Positions 1-8,056 of a stretch of DNA of 9,136 nt are shown piece by piece. The DNA is from Balneola sp. (GTDB taxonomy: Bacteria; Bacteroidota; Rhodothermia; Balneolales; Balneolaceae). The stretch is from positions 2,657 through 11,792 of the forward strand of contig PCAT01000006.1 in NCBI GenBank assembly GCA_002730655.1. Reading direction: 5' to 3'. The stretch's first letter is position 1, and each line of letters begins with the position of its first letter. The notes under the pieces were generated by a model that was given only the letters and a program-made list of their open reading frames with translations, was not told where the DNA came from and did no database searches. The position numbers and the translations under genes are program-made.

Positions 1-82
1 ACTAACAGCCCTTCAGTTTATAGCTTATTTGATTATGTTTGTTTACATTATTTTACAGTACCTCATACAGCTCATAAGCCCA

Positions 83-116
83 TTAAAATTATAAGATATA
101 AGAAGTGGAATTTTAA
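83..116. repeat. AT-only inverted repeat in the leader region
   Basis: TTAAAATT at 83-90 is matched by AATTTTAA at 109-116, an 8-base perfect inverted repeat with an 18-base gap. The arms contain no G or C and no T-run follows, so it is a poor terminator; it could be a protein-binding site or chance in AT-rich DNA. The rest of 1-242 holds no gene that I can support. Confidence 0.25.
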
Positions 117-147
117 ACATTATCTCTTTTTATTACTTATGGTAGTA

Positions 148-176
148 TTGTAAAAATTAAGTCATTTATAATTTAA
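148..176 (+). promoter_or_regulatory. Candidate promoter upstream of the receptor gene
   Basis: A TTG at 148-150 is followed after 18 bases by TAATTTAA at 169-176, a partial match to the Bacteroidota -7 element TAnnTTTG; the same place contains TATAAT at 167-172. It would give a leader of about 60 bases before the ATG at 243. A full TAnnTTTG match (TATGTTTG) also exists at 34-41, but without a clear -33 element and far from the gene. In DNA this AT-rich such matches arise by chance, so the call is tentative. Confidence 0.22.
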
Positions 177-242
177 GAGTTACATTCCGCCTTGAATTGC
201 TTTTCACATATTTCACAAAAACAGAAGTCAAAACAATAGTTT

Positions 243-3200
243 ATGGAAACCAACAAGCTTTTTAATTCCATTGCTGTATTCATTTCCATCTTTATTCTTT
301 CTAGTTCACTATTTGCACAAGCTGGCAAAATTAATGGTACGGTATTAGATGCTGATGGTGAAGTACTGCCTGGTGTTAATATTCTAATTGATGGAACTTT
401 ACAAGGTGCTTCATCTGGTGAAGATGGATTCTTCCAAATCCTAAACGTAAAGCCAGGTATATATTCTCTAAGAGCTACCTACATAGGCTTTGCTTCAATC
501 GTTATTGAAAATGTGAACGTTGCTGAAAACCTAACAACAGAAGTTAACTTTACTTTACAAGAACAAACTATAGAAGGAGAAGAAATTATTGTAATCGCAG
601 AACAACCGGTTGTCAGGCCAGATGTCTCAGCTTCGGTGACATCTATTCAGGCTCAAGAAATTGCAAGTTTACCTGTTACGGATATTGCATCTGTGATTGG
701 CTTGGGAGCTGGAATTAGGGGTACGAGTGTACGTGGGGGGGCATCTTCTGATACAGAATTTTCGGTCAATGGTATTTCTCAACGTTCTACCCGGAGTAAC
801 ACAGCTTCCTCAGAAATATCGTTTACATCACTTAATTCTGTCCAAGTACAGACAGGTGGTTTTAATGCTGAATACGGAAATATACAATCTGGCCTTGTCA
901 GTGTCACTACAAAAGAAGGGAATAGAGATAGCTACAATATGGATGTAATATTCCGAATGCTTCCGCCACAGGGCAAGCATTTTGGTCCAGATATAAATGA
1001 TCCAATGGCCAACCCATTTTTACGGCCTTATTTAGACTCAGAGGTGGCTTTCACTGGAACGGGAGAAAATTTTGAAGAGGGTGCTTGGGATTATTGGACA
1101 CGTATACAATACCCTCAATTTCGTGGCTGGAATGCAGTTTCTGAGGAATTACTGGCTGATGATGATCCCACTAATGACTTAACCCCATACGCGGCTCAGC
1201 GTTTGTTTCGATTTCAACATCGTAAAGACTTGGGTATTACTGAGCCTGATTATGAATTGGATGCAACCATATCTGGACCAATTCCAGGTATTGGTAAGTC
1301 ACTTGGTAATTTACGCTTTGCATATTCTACAAGAGCAACACAAAGAATGTATATTGTACCACTTAGCCGTGATAGATATGAAATGAATTATCACTTATTG
1401 AAACTAACTAGTGATGTTGCTTCGGGTATGAAATTATCGGTAGAGGGTTCATACCGATACAGTATTGGGACTAATGCAAGTCGTACGGGAGCCTCTGCGT
1501 CTCTGTTTGGTGGTAGTGCTTCAAGTATTGCAGGTGCTGTCACATTGAATGAACGTTCCCCCGCAATTATGTTTTCAAGCGATTACTTTAATCCTTTAGA
1601 GCAACGCCAGTTTCTTGGAGGTATTCATTTTACTCACAGTTTATCAGATAATTCGTTTTATGAAGTTCGAGCTATCGTTAATCATGAACGTTTCGACGGC
1701 TTAATTGGCCGTTCACGAAACTTGGACCAGAATATAGAATTTGCAGATGGACAATTTACCAATGAAGCCCCCTTTGGATACTACGGGTTTTCACAGCAGT
1801 TCATTGGTTCTGGATTGAACATGGGGCTTGGCTTTAGTAATGCACGCGATACTACTAGAAATACTCTTTACAATGTTCGTGCAGACTTTACTTCTCAGGT
1901 AAACCGAATAAACCTAGTAAAGGCTGGTATAGATTTCCAGTTTATTGACAACAAGACCAACAATGCTAGAGTAGATCAATTTTTAACTGCATCTAATTTA
2001 ACTAACAAATGGGACACAAGTCCTTTGCGCTTGTCGGCCTATGTGCAGGATAAATTAGAGTTTGAGGGTATGATTGCTAATATCGGTTTACGTATGGACT
2101 ATGTTCAAGGTCAAAAATGGTATGCATTCAATGATTATGATCCTTCTTTGGGTATTGGTAATGCAGGTATGATTGATACCCTTCAAACTATTACTCCAGA
2201 CGGAGTATTACGTTTTAGTCCTCGTTTAGGTGTCTCTTTTCCAATAACAGAAATATCTAAGTTTTATTTTAATTACGGTCATTTTTATCGGTTACCTACA
2301 CCAGATGATTTGTACTATATCAGGATATATCCAGAATCACAGCAAGTTACATCTCTGGCAAACCCTGACAAAGCCTTACCCAAGACAGTGGCCTATGAAT
2401 TAGGTTATGAGCAGTCTCTCTTCGATCAATTTCTTATAAAAATAGCAGGTTTTTATCGAGATGTTACCGATCAACCATTAAGTGTACGGTATACCAATAG
2501 AGATGCTTCGGTGAATTATAGTCTTAGTCAAGCAAATCGCTACTCTGATGTTAGAGGTGTAGAGCTAACCTTTCGAAAGTCACTGGGCCGTTACCTGAGA
2601 GGGTTTGCCAATTATACATACCAAGTGAGTAGAAGTGGGAGATTCGGTTTCGCGCGAGCATATGAAAATCCAGCACAACAGCGAGAATACGAGCGTACAA
2701 CAACCGCTAATGATGTGTTTCCATCGGTACCTCAACCTTATGCCAATGTAAGTATTGAATTTTTAGTACCCGAAGAATTAGGTCCTAATTTCGCTAGCTT
2801 TTATCCAATTGGTGGATGGAATGTTAACTTCGTATACCGCTGGACATCTGGTGCCTATGAAACCTGGACGGGCGGTGGATACATACCAGGTATCATAAAT
2901 AATATACAATGGAATGATTATTGGAATGTTGACTTACGTTTAAGTAAACATGTTGAGCTTGCAGATCGTGTTCGAGCTAGTTTATTTGTGGATTTGAATA
3001 ATGTATTGAACCATCGTTATTTTTCCCCTTACACCCCAGGTTTTGTATTAGCAGGTGACCGATTGAATTACATGCGTTCTCTACACCTACCCCAAGAAAT
3101 ACTCGATGAAATAGGTAATGGTTATCCCTCACCACCTATTACAGGAAATGATAAGCCAGGTGATTATCGTGATTTTGGTGTTGAATTTGTCCCCATCGTA

Positions 3201-3434
3201 AGTGTGGTGAACTTAGAGACCGTTGCTAATCCAAATGAGCGACCACTTTACTGGCACTCTGCCACCCAAGATTACTATCAATACGATAAATTAACTGGTA
3301 CGTTTAATCCAGCAGATAATGATTATGTGAAAGAGGTATTAGATACAAAAGCGTATATTGACATGCCTAATCAACCATATTTCACCTTCTTCAATCCACG
3401 TGCTGTTCGGTACGGAATTAGAATAAGCTTTTAA
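243..3434 (+). CDS. TonB-dependent outer-membrane receptor with N-terminal carboxypeptidase-regulatory-like domain
   Basis: This is an outer-membrane active transporter, energised by TonB/ExbBD, that imports an unidentified ligand. Residues 1-25 form a signal peptide with a likely cut at FA-Q (25/26). Residues 29-110 are a CarboxypepD_reg-like beta-sandwich (GTVLDADGEVLPGVNI, then GEDGFFQILNVKPG). A TonB-box-like stretch, EEIIVIAEQP, lies at 113-122. The plug domain follows at about 122-227, with the typical GIRGTSVRGG and a GGFNAEYGNIQSG segment. The rest is a 22-strand-type barrel with the receptor motif DLNNVLNHRY at 917-926, ending in the outer-membrane signature GIRISF with a terminal Phe. 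The ATG at 243 is preceded by an in-frame TAG at 237-239, so no earlier ATG is possible; there is no Shine-Dalgarno site. Oddities: about 120 residues lie between the NNVLNHRY motif and the last strand, and no SusD partner gene follows. The length and domain order fit the SusC/RagA-like or general Bacteroidota receptor class. The family is secure; the substrate is unknown. Confidence 0.95.
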   Translation: METNKLFNSIAVFISIFILSSSLFAQAGKINGTVLDADGEVLPGVNILIDGTLQGASSGEDGFFQILNVKPGIYSLRATYIGFASIVIENVNVAENLTTEVNFTLQEQTIEGEEIIVIAEQPVVRPDVSASVTSIQAQEIASLPVTDIASVIGLGAGIRGTSVRGGASSDTEFSVNGISQRSTRSNTASSEISFTSLNSVQVQTGGFNAEYGNIQSGLVSVTTKEGNRDSYNMDVIFRMLPPQGKHFGPDINDPMANPFLRPYLDSEVAFTGTGENFEEGAWDYWTRIQYPQFRGWNAVSEELLADDDPTNDLTPYAAQRLFRFQHRKDLGITEPDYELDATISGPIPGIGKSLGNLRFAYSTRATQRMYIVPLSRDRYEMNYHLLKLTSDVASGMKLSVEGSYRYSIGTNASRTGASASLFGGSASSIAGAVTLNERSPAIMFSSDYFNPLEQRQFLGGIHFTHSLSDNSFYEVRAIVNHERFDGLIGRSRNLDQNIEFADGQFTNEAPFGYYGFSQQFIGSGLNMGLGFSNARDTTRNTLYNVRADFTSQVNRINLVKAGIDFQFIDNKTNNARVDQFLTASNLTNKWDTSPLRLSAYVQDKLEFEGMIANIGLRMDYVQGQKWYAFNDYDPSLGIGNAGMIDTLQTITPDGVLRFSPRLGVSFPITEISKFYFNYGHFYRLPTPDDLYYIRIYPESQQVTSLANPDKALPKTVAYELGYEQSLFDQFLIKIAGFYRDVTDQPLSVRYTNRDASVNYSLSQANRYSDVRGVELTFRKSLGRYLRGFANYTYQVSRSGRFGFARAYENPAQQREYERTTTANDVFPSVPQPYANVSIEFLVPEELGPNFASFYPIGGWNVNFVYRWTSGAYETWTGGGYIPGIINNIQWNDYWNVDLRLSKHVELADRVRASLFVDLNNVLNHRYFSPYTPGFVLAGDRLNYMRSLHLPQEILDEIGNGYPSPPITGNDKPGDYRDFGVEFVPIVSVVNLETVANPNERPLYWHSATQDYYQYDKLTGTFNPADNDYVKEVLDTKAYIDMPNQPYFTFFNPRAVRYGIRISF

Positions 3435-3495
3435 AAGGAAAACTCTAAGCATGCATCCGAAAACTTACATATTTAGTCTTAATCAATAAAAAAAT

Positions 3496-5589
3496 ATGAA
3501 TAATAAGATTAGTTCAAGTCTAGTATCCATTATCGTTGCTGTGCTATTGATGCCTCTTGCTTTACAGGCTCAGCAAACAAAATGGATGGAAGTTGGAGCC
3601 CTGCAAAACTTCTACGTTGATCTCGGAAATGAAATTGAAATTGCTCGAAATGTAGGCCAACAGGATGGGTTTCGTTACCCAGCCATATACCCTCGTTTAG
3701 ATATGCAAGCGGCCAAAGGTTTTTGGATGGGAGCAAAAAATGTAATTGATGATGCAGGTAATCAGTATCCAGTTAGAGTAATTCATGTAGGACCTAGGGT
3801 TTCTGGGCAGGGTTATTTTTTCCCAACCGAATTTAAAACAATTGCAAAGTTTCCATCACCAGAAGCTAATGTGGAAGGGGCATTAAGTTTTTTGGAAGAT
3901 CCTGGTGTAGATGAAGTTGACCCTAGCATTGATCCTGATAAAATCATCAATAATGTAGTAAATACTGTATTGGGGATAACAATGCAGCGAAAAATCATTG
4001 CTTTTGCAAATGAGCATCATCAAAATTATCACATTATTGAATATACCTTTACCAATACGGGTAATACAGATGCAGACTCAGACATAGAATTACCTAATAA
4101 TACTGTAGAAGATTTTATGATCTACAACCAACGAAGATGGGCCGTGAATGGACAAACTCGTTACACTATTGGTAATCCAACTGGTTGGGGCATTAATACG
4201 ATGAATGACCGTATTGGAGATGGAGTTGGACCAAACTATGGATTTGATGACATTACTGCTAACTATTCTTGGCATGGTTATTTCCCTCAGTTTACGCTGT
4301 ATGATAATGTAGGAGGCCCAATTTGGCAACCAAGTGCAACGGATATATCTAGAGGTGGCCTTACTCCTGCGGATACTACAGGACGGTTAGCAGCATGGCA
4401 ATTTGTAGGAACAGTAAGAATTCATGCCGATACCTCTCCAGATAATGAGGCTGACGACTCAAATCAACCTGTTACATTGAATCATATTGGGTCAGATGAT
4501 CCATTAACATCAGGTAATGATCCATTCAACTCAGCTAAAATGATACAAGAGTACGATTTAATGTCACAAGGCCGTATTCCCAGACACGCCTACATAGTGG
4601 AGCCAACAGGGCAGGCAGGTTTTGAGGAGCCCTCAGGAGATCCAAGTTTAGGTACATCTGGTGGTTGGTCCTCTGGTATGGGTTTCGGGCCATGGACCCT
4701 GGCACCTGGTGACGACATAAAAATAGTAGTTGCAGAAGCTGTAGGTGGTATAGGTTATGAAAAAGGTATAGAAGTTGGTCAAGCCTATAAAAATGGAGAC
4801 ATAGATGCTAAAGAAAAGAATCAAGAGTTCTTTAAGGGTAGAGATGTACTCTTCGAAACTTTTCGCCGTGCTAAAGCTGCATACCTAAATGGGTTAAAAA
4901 TTCCTGAACCACCGCGTTCGCCAAGTGTATTTAATGTAAATGGTGGTGGTGATGGTATTTATATGGATTGGATATATGAAGGAGATGCAGCTAAAATTGA
5001 TGGGTTCGAGATTTATCGTGCTGGGCAAAGAAGAGATAGCACCTACAGATTGGTAGGAATTGTTGGGCCTGATGCTCGGGAATATGTTGATGATGATTTA
5101 AATCCAGCGGGTGGCCCCATTCGAGGTTTAGATTACTATTATTATATACAAGCTGTTGGTAAAGCTAGTGATAATGATGGTTCAGCAATGACTCCGGCAG
5201 GTGCGCTGCGGAGTAATAGGTATTACACGCAGACATATGATCCAGCTCGGCTAAAGCGTCCACAAGGTGAATCCGAAGATGCTATTCGAGTTGTACCCAA
5301 CCCTTACATTCGAAATGCTTCGGACGCCCTTAGCTTTGAGCAGTCTGGTCAAGATCGCATTGCTTTTTTTGATATACCGGGTAAATGTACAATAACTATT
5401 TACACAGAATTAGGGGAAAAGGTCAAGACTATATTCCATACTGATGGTTCAGGTGATGATTATTGGGATTTATTCACAGACGAACGCCAAAAGATAACGA
5501 GTGGGGTTTATATCGCCGTGATCGAAAACACAGGTAACGATGAACGAACTGGTGAAAAAACTATTAAGAAATTTGTTGTAATCCTCTAA
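3496..5589 (+). CDS. Secreted fibronectin-III-like protein with T9SS type A-like C-terminal sorting domain
   Basis: The product is an exported, probably surface-attached protein of unknown specific function. Residues 1-25 are a signal peptide (cut at LQA-Q). Residues 28-460 are a large, mostly beta region not assigned to a named family. It contains an HHQNYHIIEYTFTNTGN segment near 174-190, a Gly/Trp-rich GTSGGWSSGMGFGPW segment near 386-400, and then TLAPGDDIKIVVAEAVGG at 401-418, a pattern I recall from proteins found beside TonB receptors in Ignavibacteria- and Balneola-like bacteria. Residues 470-560 resemble a fibronectin type III domain (PPRSPSVFNV, GFEIYRAG, YYYYIQAVG). Residues 596-697 resemble a T9SS type A sorting domain or the related FlgD-like Ig fold: VVPNPYI, then TIYTELGEKVKTI, ITSGVYIAVIE and the basic-hydrophobic end KKFVVIL. 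An in-frame TAA at 3487-3489 fixes the start at 3496. It lies 61 bases after the receptor gene and 7 bases before the PorV-like gene, so an operon is likely. A role as a surface partner of the receptor is inference. Confidence 0.85.
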   Translation: MNNKISSSLVSIIVAVLLMPLALQAQQTKWMEVGALQNFYVDLGNEIEIARNVGQQDGFRYPAIYPRLDMQAAKGFWMGAKNVIDDAGNQYPVRVIHVGPRVSGQGYFFPTEFKTIAKFPSPEANVEGALSFLEDPGVDEVDPSIDPDKIINNVVNTVLGITMQRKIIAFANEHHQNYHIIEYTFTNTGNTDADSDIELPNNTVEDFMIYNQRRWAVNGQTRYTIGNPTGWGINTMNDRIGDGVGPNYGFDDITANYSWHGYFPQFTLYDNVGGPIWQPSATDISRGGLTPADTTGRLAAWQFVGTVRIHADTSPDNEADDSNQPVTLNHIGSDDPLTSGNDPFNSAKMIQEYDLMSQGRIPRHAYIVEPTGQAGFEEPSGDPSLGTSGGWSSGMGFGPWTLAPGDDIKIVVAEAVGGIGYEKGIEVGQAYKNGDIDAKEKNQEFFKGRDVLFETFRRAKAAYLNGLKIPEPPRSPSVFNVNGGGDGIYMDWIYEGDAAKIDGFEIYRAGQRRDSTYRLVGIVGPDAREYVDDDLNPAGGPIRGLDYYYYIQAVGKASDNDGSAMTPAGALRSNRYYTQTYDPARLKRPQGESEDAIRVVPNPYIRNASDALSFEQSGQDRIAFFDIPGKCTITIYTELGEKVKTIFHTDGSGDDYWDLFTDERQKITSGVYIAVIENTGNDERTGEKTIKKFVVIL

Positions 5590-5596
5590 GCGCATT

Positions 5597-6640
5597 ATGA
5601 ATATAAATATGAATATGATGTTAACACGATATCTTACGCAAATAAGCATTCTTACACTTTTAATAGTACTTTTTTGCGCTGATGGAGCGGATGCACAGCA
5701 ACGTAAAAGAGCGCAAACTGCCATGAAATTTCTATCAACTTCCAACTATGCTAATGCCTCAGCAATGGCTAATGCAGTTACAGCTATGGAGGGCGGTGCA
5801 TGGCATCAATTTTATAATCCATCTGCTATGGCTTGGAGTCCTCAAAAAGTTGATCTCACCGGATCGGTGAACGAATGGATTGCAGGAATCAACTATTCTT
5901 CTGTAGCGGCTTCCATCCAGCCACTAGAAGGGCGTTTCGGGATTATAGGATTTAATATGGTTAATGTGGAATATGGTGAATTACAGAGGACGATTCGAGC
6001 CGATAACGAGCGAGGATATGTAGACGTAGGTACGTTTAGTCCAACGGCATTCTCTGCTGGTTTGTCTTATGCTAAAAGTATTTCAAATCAATTTGCAGTC
6101 GGTGCGAATGTCAAATTCGTAACCCAAGATTTAGGGGCAGGTATAGTTGGGATAGATAATGAAAACGGATTAATTGAACAAAGCTTTTCTGCTTCGACTA
6201 CTATAGTAGATTTTGGTGTTTTTTACCGTACTGGATTTGAATCATTGAATTTTGCTATGTCAGTTACAAACTTCTCGCGTGATGTTAGCTTTGATTCTCG
6301 GGATCATGAATTACCTCTCACTTTTAAAATGGGTTTATCCATGGATATAATCGATTTTACAGATTTGAGCCAAGAACGTCACGCTCTTATAGTAAATGTT
6401 GACGCAAACAGACCGCGCGATTACAATGAGCAAATACAAGTAGGTGCGGAGTATGGATTTAATGATTTATTCTTCTTGCGTGGCGGGTATCTTTTCCCTA
6501 GTGATGAAGAAGGATACTCTGTTGGCTTTGGAGTGAAAGGATCCCTCAGAAATAATCAAATGCTTTTAGTGGATTACTCTTACTCAGATTTTGGGATATT
6601 TAGTAACGTTAATCGTTTGACCTTCAGAATTGCGATTTAA
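5597..6640 (+). CDS. PorV/PorQ-family outer-membrane beta-barrel protein
   Basis: This is a FadL-like beta-barrel of the family containing PorV (LptO), the T9SS outer-membrane shuttle that collects cargo C-terminal domains and presents them for surface attachment. The signal peptide ends near residue 33 (GADA-Q). The early mature region has the family hallmark of small residues leading to EGGAWHQFYNPSAMAW (about residues 63-78), equivalent to the GA-x-YNPAGLA motif of PorV/PorQ proteins. Alternating beta-strands follow (FGIIGFNMVNVEYGEL, SAGLSYAKSISNQFAVGANV). The C-terminus DYSYSDFGIFSNVNRLTF has the family's usual ending, although the last residue is Ile, not Phe. At 347 residues it is near the usual family size. 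Four in-frame ATGs (5597, 5609, 5615, 5618) are possible starts; the later ones give a more typical, shorter n-region. Only 7 bases separate it from the upstream stop, which suggests translational coupling. Cys27 is preceded by Leu-Phe, not a lipobox, so it is not called a lipoprotein. Whether it acts in T9SS or as a separate channel cannot be told; paralogues of unknown role are common. Confidence 0.87.
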   Translation: MNINMNMMLTRYLTQISILTLLIVLFCADGADAQQRKRAQTAMKFLSTSNYANASAMANAVTAMEGGAWHQFYNPSAMAWSPQKVDLTGSVNEWIAGINYSSVAASIQPLEGRFGIIGFNMVNVEYGELQRTIRADNERGYVDVGTFSPTAFSAGLSYAKSISNQFAVGANVKFVTQDLGAGIVGIDNENGLIEQSFSASTTIVDFGVFYRTGFESLNFAMSVTNFSRDVSFDSRDHELPLTFKMGLSMDIIDFTDLSQERHALIVNVDANRPRDYNEQIQVGAEYGFNDLFFLRGGYLFPSDEEGYSVGFGVKGSLRNNQMLLVDYSYSDFGIFSNVNRLTFRIAI

Positions 6641-6684
6641 CTTTATTTGTGAATTAAAGTACAAGACATTTAATACAAAAAGCT

Positions 6685-7956
6685 ATGATGCGACCAATAT
6701 ACATTCTGACTTACTTATTAGTGCTAGGTCTATTGTCTGCCTGCGATGAACAAGCTACCTCTATCTGGAATCCTGATGAGCAAGCAATCGGATCTGCGCC
6801 CGCCTTGACAAATATTACCCCAGAAGGGGGATATCTATCAGGAGTGGACGCCATTACAGTAAATGGAACTGGTTTTTCAACAAATCTTTCAGATAATAAA
6901 ATTTATTTTTCAAATTCAAGTGAGAAAGGTGTTGCAGGTCTGATACTTTCTGCAAGTTCAACTCAGCTTGAGGTTAGACCACCAAATATCATTGGTGATA
7001 CTATTTTAGTAAAAGCATTAGTATCTGGATCAGAAACTTTCTCCAACATTTTAACCTATAAATTATCCCCTCCAATTGCAGAGGTATATCCGGGTTTTGT
7101 TTCTGGATCTCAAACCCCTGTATCATTAGGCTTGGATAATAATGGAGATCTTTATGTGGCCGTTACAGAATCTGGTACGCCCCTAGGTATAAATAAAATT
7201 GATATAAGTGCGACAGGTGAAGAGGTGAGTAATTTTATACTAGCCAATAACAGATTTAAATTTGATGCTATAGATTTTAGTAGTGATAATAGAATGTATA
7301 TTTGCGTGGGAATTAGAGCTGTATTTCTAGGAACTGAGGGTGCAAAAGAAGGTGCCCATTTTATTATGCCAAACCCATTTAAATTTTTGAATTTTGACAT
7401 GGATGATAATGGATATATGTGGCTTGTCGGAAACAACACTCACTTAGTGCGTCACATACCTCAGTCTAGCCGCGTGAATATTAGTAATATTAATACGCTT
7501 CCCGACAATACTGTGATATTCCCTTTTGAGGCAGATATCAGTGGTGTTAGCTATTTCAACTCGGCTCTTTACTTATTGGGGAAAGACGAAACTGGGCCAA
7601 AAATATGGAAGGCCAACCTCAATGATAACTCTGAAGTTATCGGCGTAGAGGAATTTGCTGATTTGGGCTCTGCTTTAGGTGATATTGATCCAAATGATAC
7701 GTTTACTGATATCGCAATCTCAGAGGATGGCATGTTGTATGTTGCTACTAATAGAGCTGAGAGTATTTTAGAAATCTCAGCTGATGGGTCAACAATTGGT
7801 GCATTATACCCAGGCGTACTTTATCCAAGCGTTACTTCACTGGATTGGGATGCAGGTGAATTTTTATATGCCAATACAATTGAAACAACTGTAGAGGGCA
7901 GTGTAAACTCAGTAATAAAGATAAATATGCAAAAGAAGAGTGCGCCTGATTTTTAA
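6685..7956 (+). CDS. IPT/TIG-domain lipoprotein with C-terminal six-blade-like beta-propeller
   Basis: This is an envelope-anchored lipoprotein, probably ligand-binding. Residues 1-20 are a lipoprotein signal with the lipobox LSAC, so Cys20 is the predicted lipidated residue; Asp21-Glu22 follow at once. Residues 39-128 are an IPT/TIG Ig-like domain (ALTNITPEGGYLSG, then ITVNGTGFS, with LEVRPPNI later). Residues 135-423 hold six regularly spaced blade-like repeats of the NHL/SMP-30 style, each with a hydrophobic strand, an acidic-Asn/Gly turn and a second strand. They begin near 147 (LGLDNNGDLYVAV), 193 (FDAIDFSSDNRMYICVG), 235 (LNFDMDDNGYMWLVG), 283 (ADISGVSYFNSALYLLG), 340 (FTDIAISEDGMLYVATN) and 383 (VTSLDWDAGEFLYANT). 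I see no catalytic signature that would make it a lactonase. It starts 44 bases after the PorV-like gene and lacks a Shine-Dalgarno site; ATGs at 6685 and 6688 are both possible. In Bacteroidota, TIG plus NHL lipoproteins commonly accompany TonB receptors for glycans or other polymers, but the substrate here is not shown. Confidence 0.85.
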   Translation: MMRPIYILTYLLVLGLLSACDEQATSIWNPDEQAIGSAPALTNITPEGGYLSGVDAITVNGTGFSTNLSDNKIYFSNSSEKGVAGLILSASSTQLEVRPPNIIGDTILVKALVSGSETFSNILTYKLSPPIAEVYPGFVSGSQTPVSLGLDNNGDLYVAVTESGTPLGINKIDISATGEEVSNFILANNRFKFDAIDFSSDNRMYICVGIRAVFLGTEGAKEGAHFIMPNPFKFLNFDMDDNGYMWLVGNNTHLVRHIPQSSRVNISNINTLPDNTVIFPFEADISGVSYFNSALYLLGKDETGPKIWKANLNDNSEVIGVEEFADLGSALGDIDPNDTFTDIAISEDGMLYVATNRAESILEISADGSTIGALYPGVLYPSVTSLDWDAGEFLYANTIETTVEGSVNSVIKINMQKKSAPDF

Positions 7957-8044
7957 TATTTTTAATGAGTCTACTGATAAAATTTTAATAAGTGATATTA
8001 TACCTAAACAATAATTAATAACATAAAGAATGATAAATAGATAC

Positions 8045-8051
8045 AAAGGAG
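8045..8051 (+). promoter_or_regulatory. Strong Shine-Dalgarno site of the last gene
   Basis: AAAGGAG ends five bases before the ATG at 8057 and is an almost complete anti-Shine-Dalgarno match. It fixes that start. The four upstream genes have A-rich leaders with no such site, as is usual in Bacteroidota, so this gene stands out as one with strong, independent translation initiation. Confidence 0.8.
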
Positions 8052-8056
8052 AACAT

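Noticed and set aside
697..948. Open frame of 83 codons inside the receptor gene in another frame
   Set aside because: It lies wholly inside the plug-domain coding region, has no recognisable motif or ribosome site and is a shadow of the real gene.
243..3434. Calling the receptor SusC or RagA with a polysaccharide substrate
   Set aside because: The domain order is shared by many Bacteroidota receptors; there is no SusD, glycosidase or sensor gene in the window to support a glycan substrate.
5597..5700. Lipoprotein signal at Cys27 of the PorV-like protein
   Set aside because: The residue before Cys is Phe, which does not fit a lipobox, and a good signal peptidase I site (GADA-Q) follows.
5470..5745. 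Minus-strand open frame across the junction of the second and third genes
   Set aside because: It overlaps the sorting-domain coding region and the PorV-like signal peptide on the other strand; its composition is low complexity and it has no plausible domain.
6640..6660. Possible terminator hairpin after the PorV-like gene (ACTTTA / TAAAGT)
   Set aside because: The stem is six bases with only two G-C pairs around a nine-base loop, overlaps the stop codon and has no T-run after it.
7152..7439. Minus-strand open frame inside the lipoprotein gene
   Set aside because: It is fully antisense to the propeller repeats and has no motif of its own.
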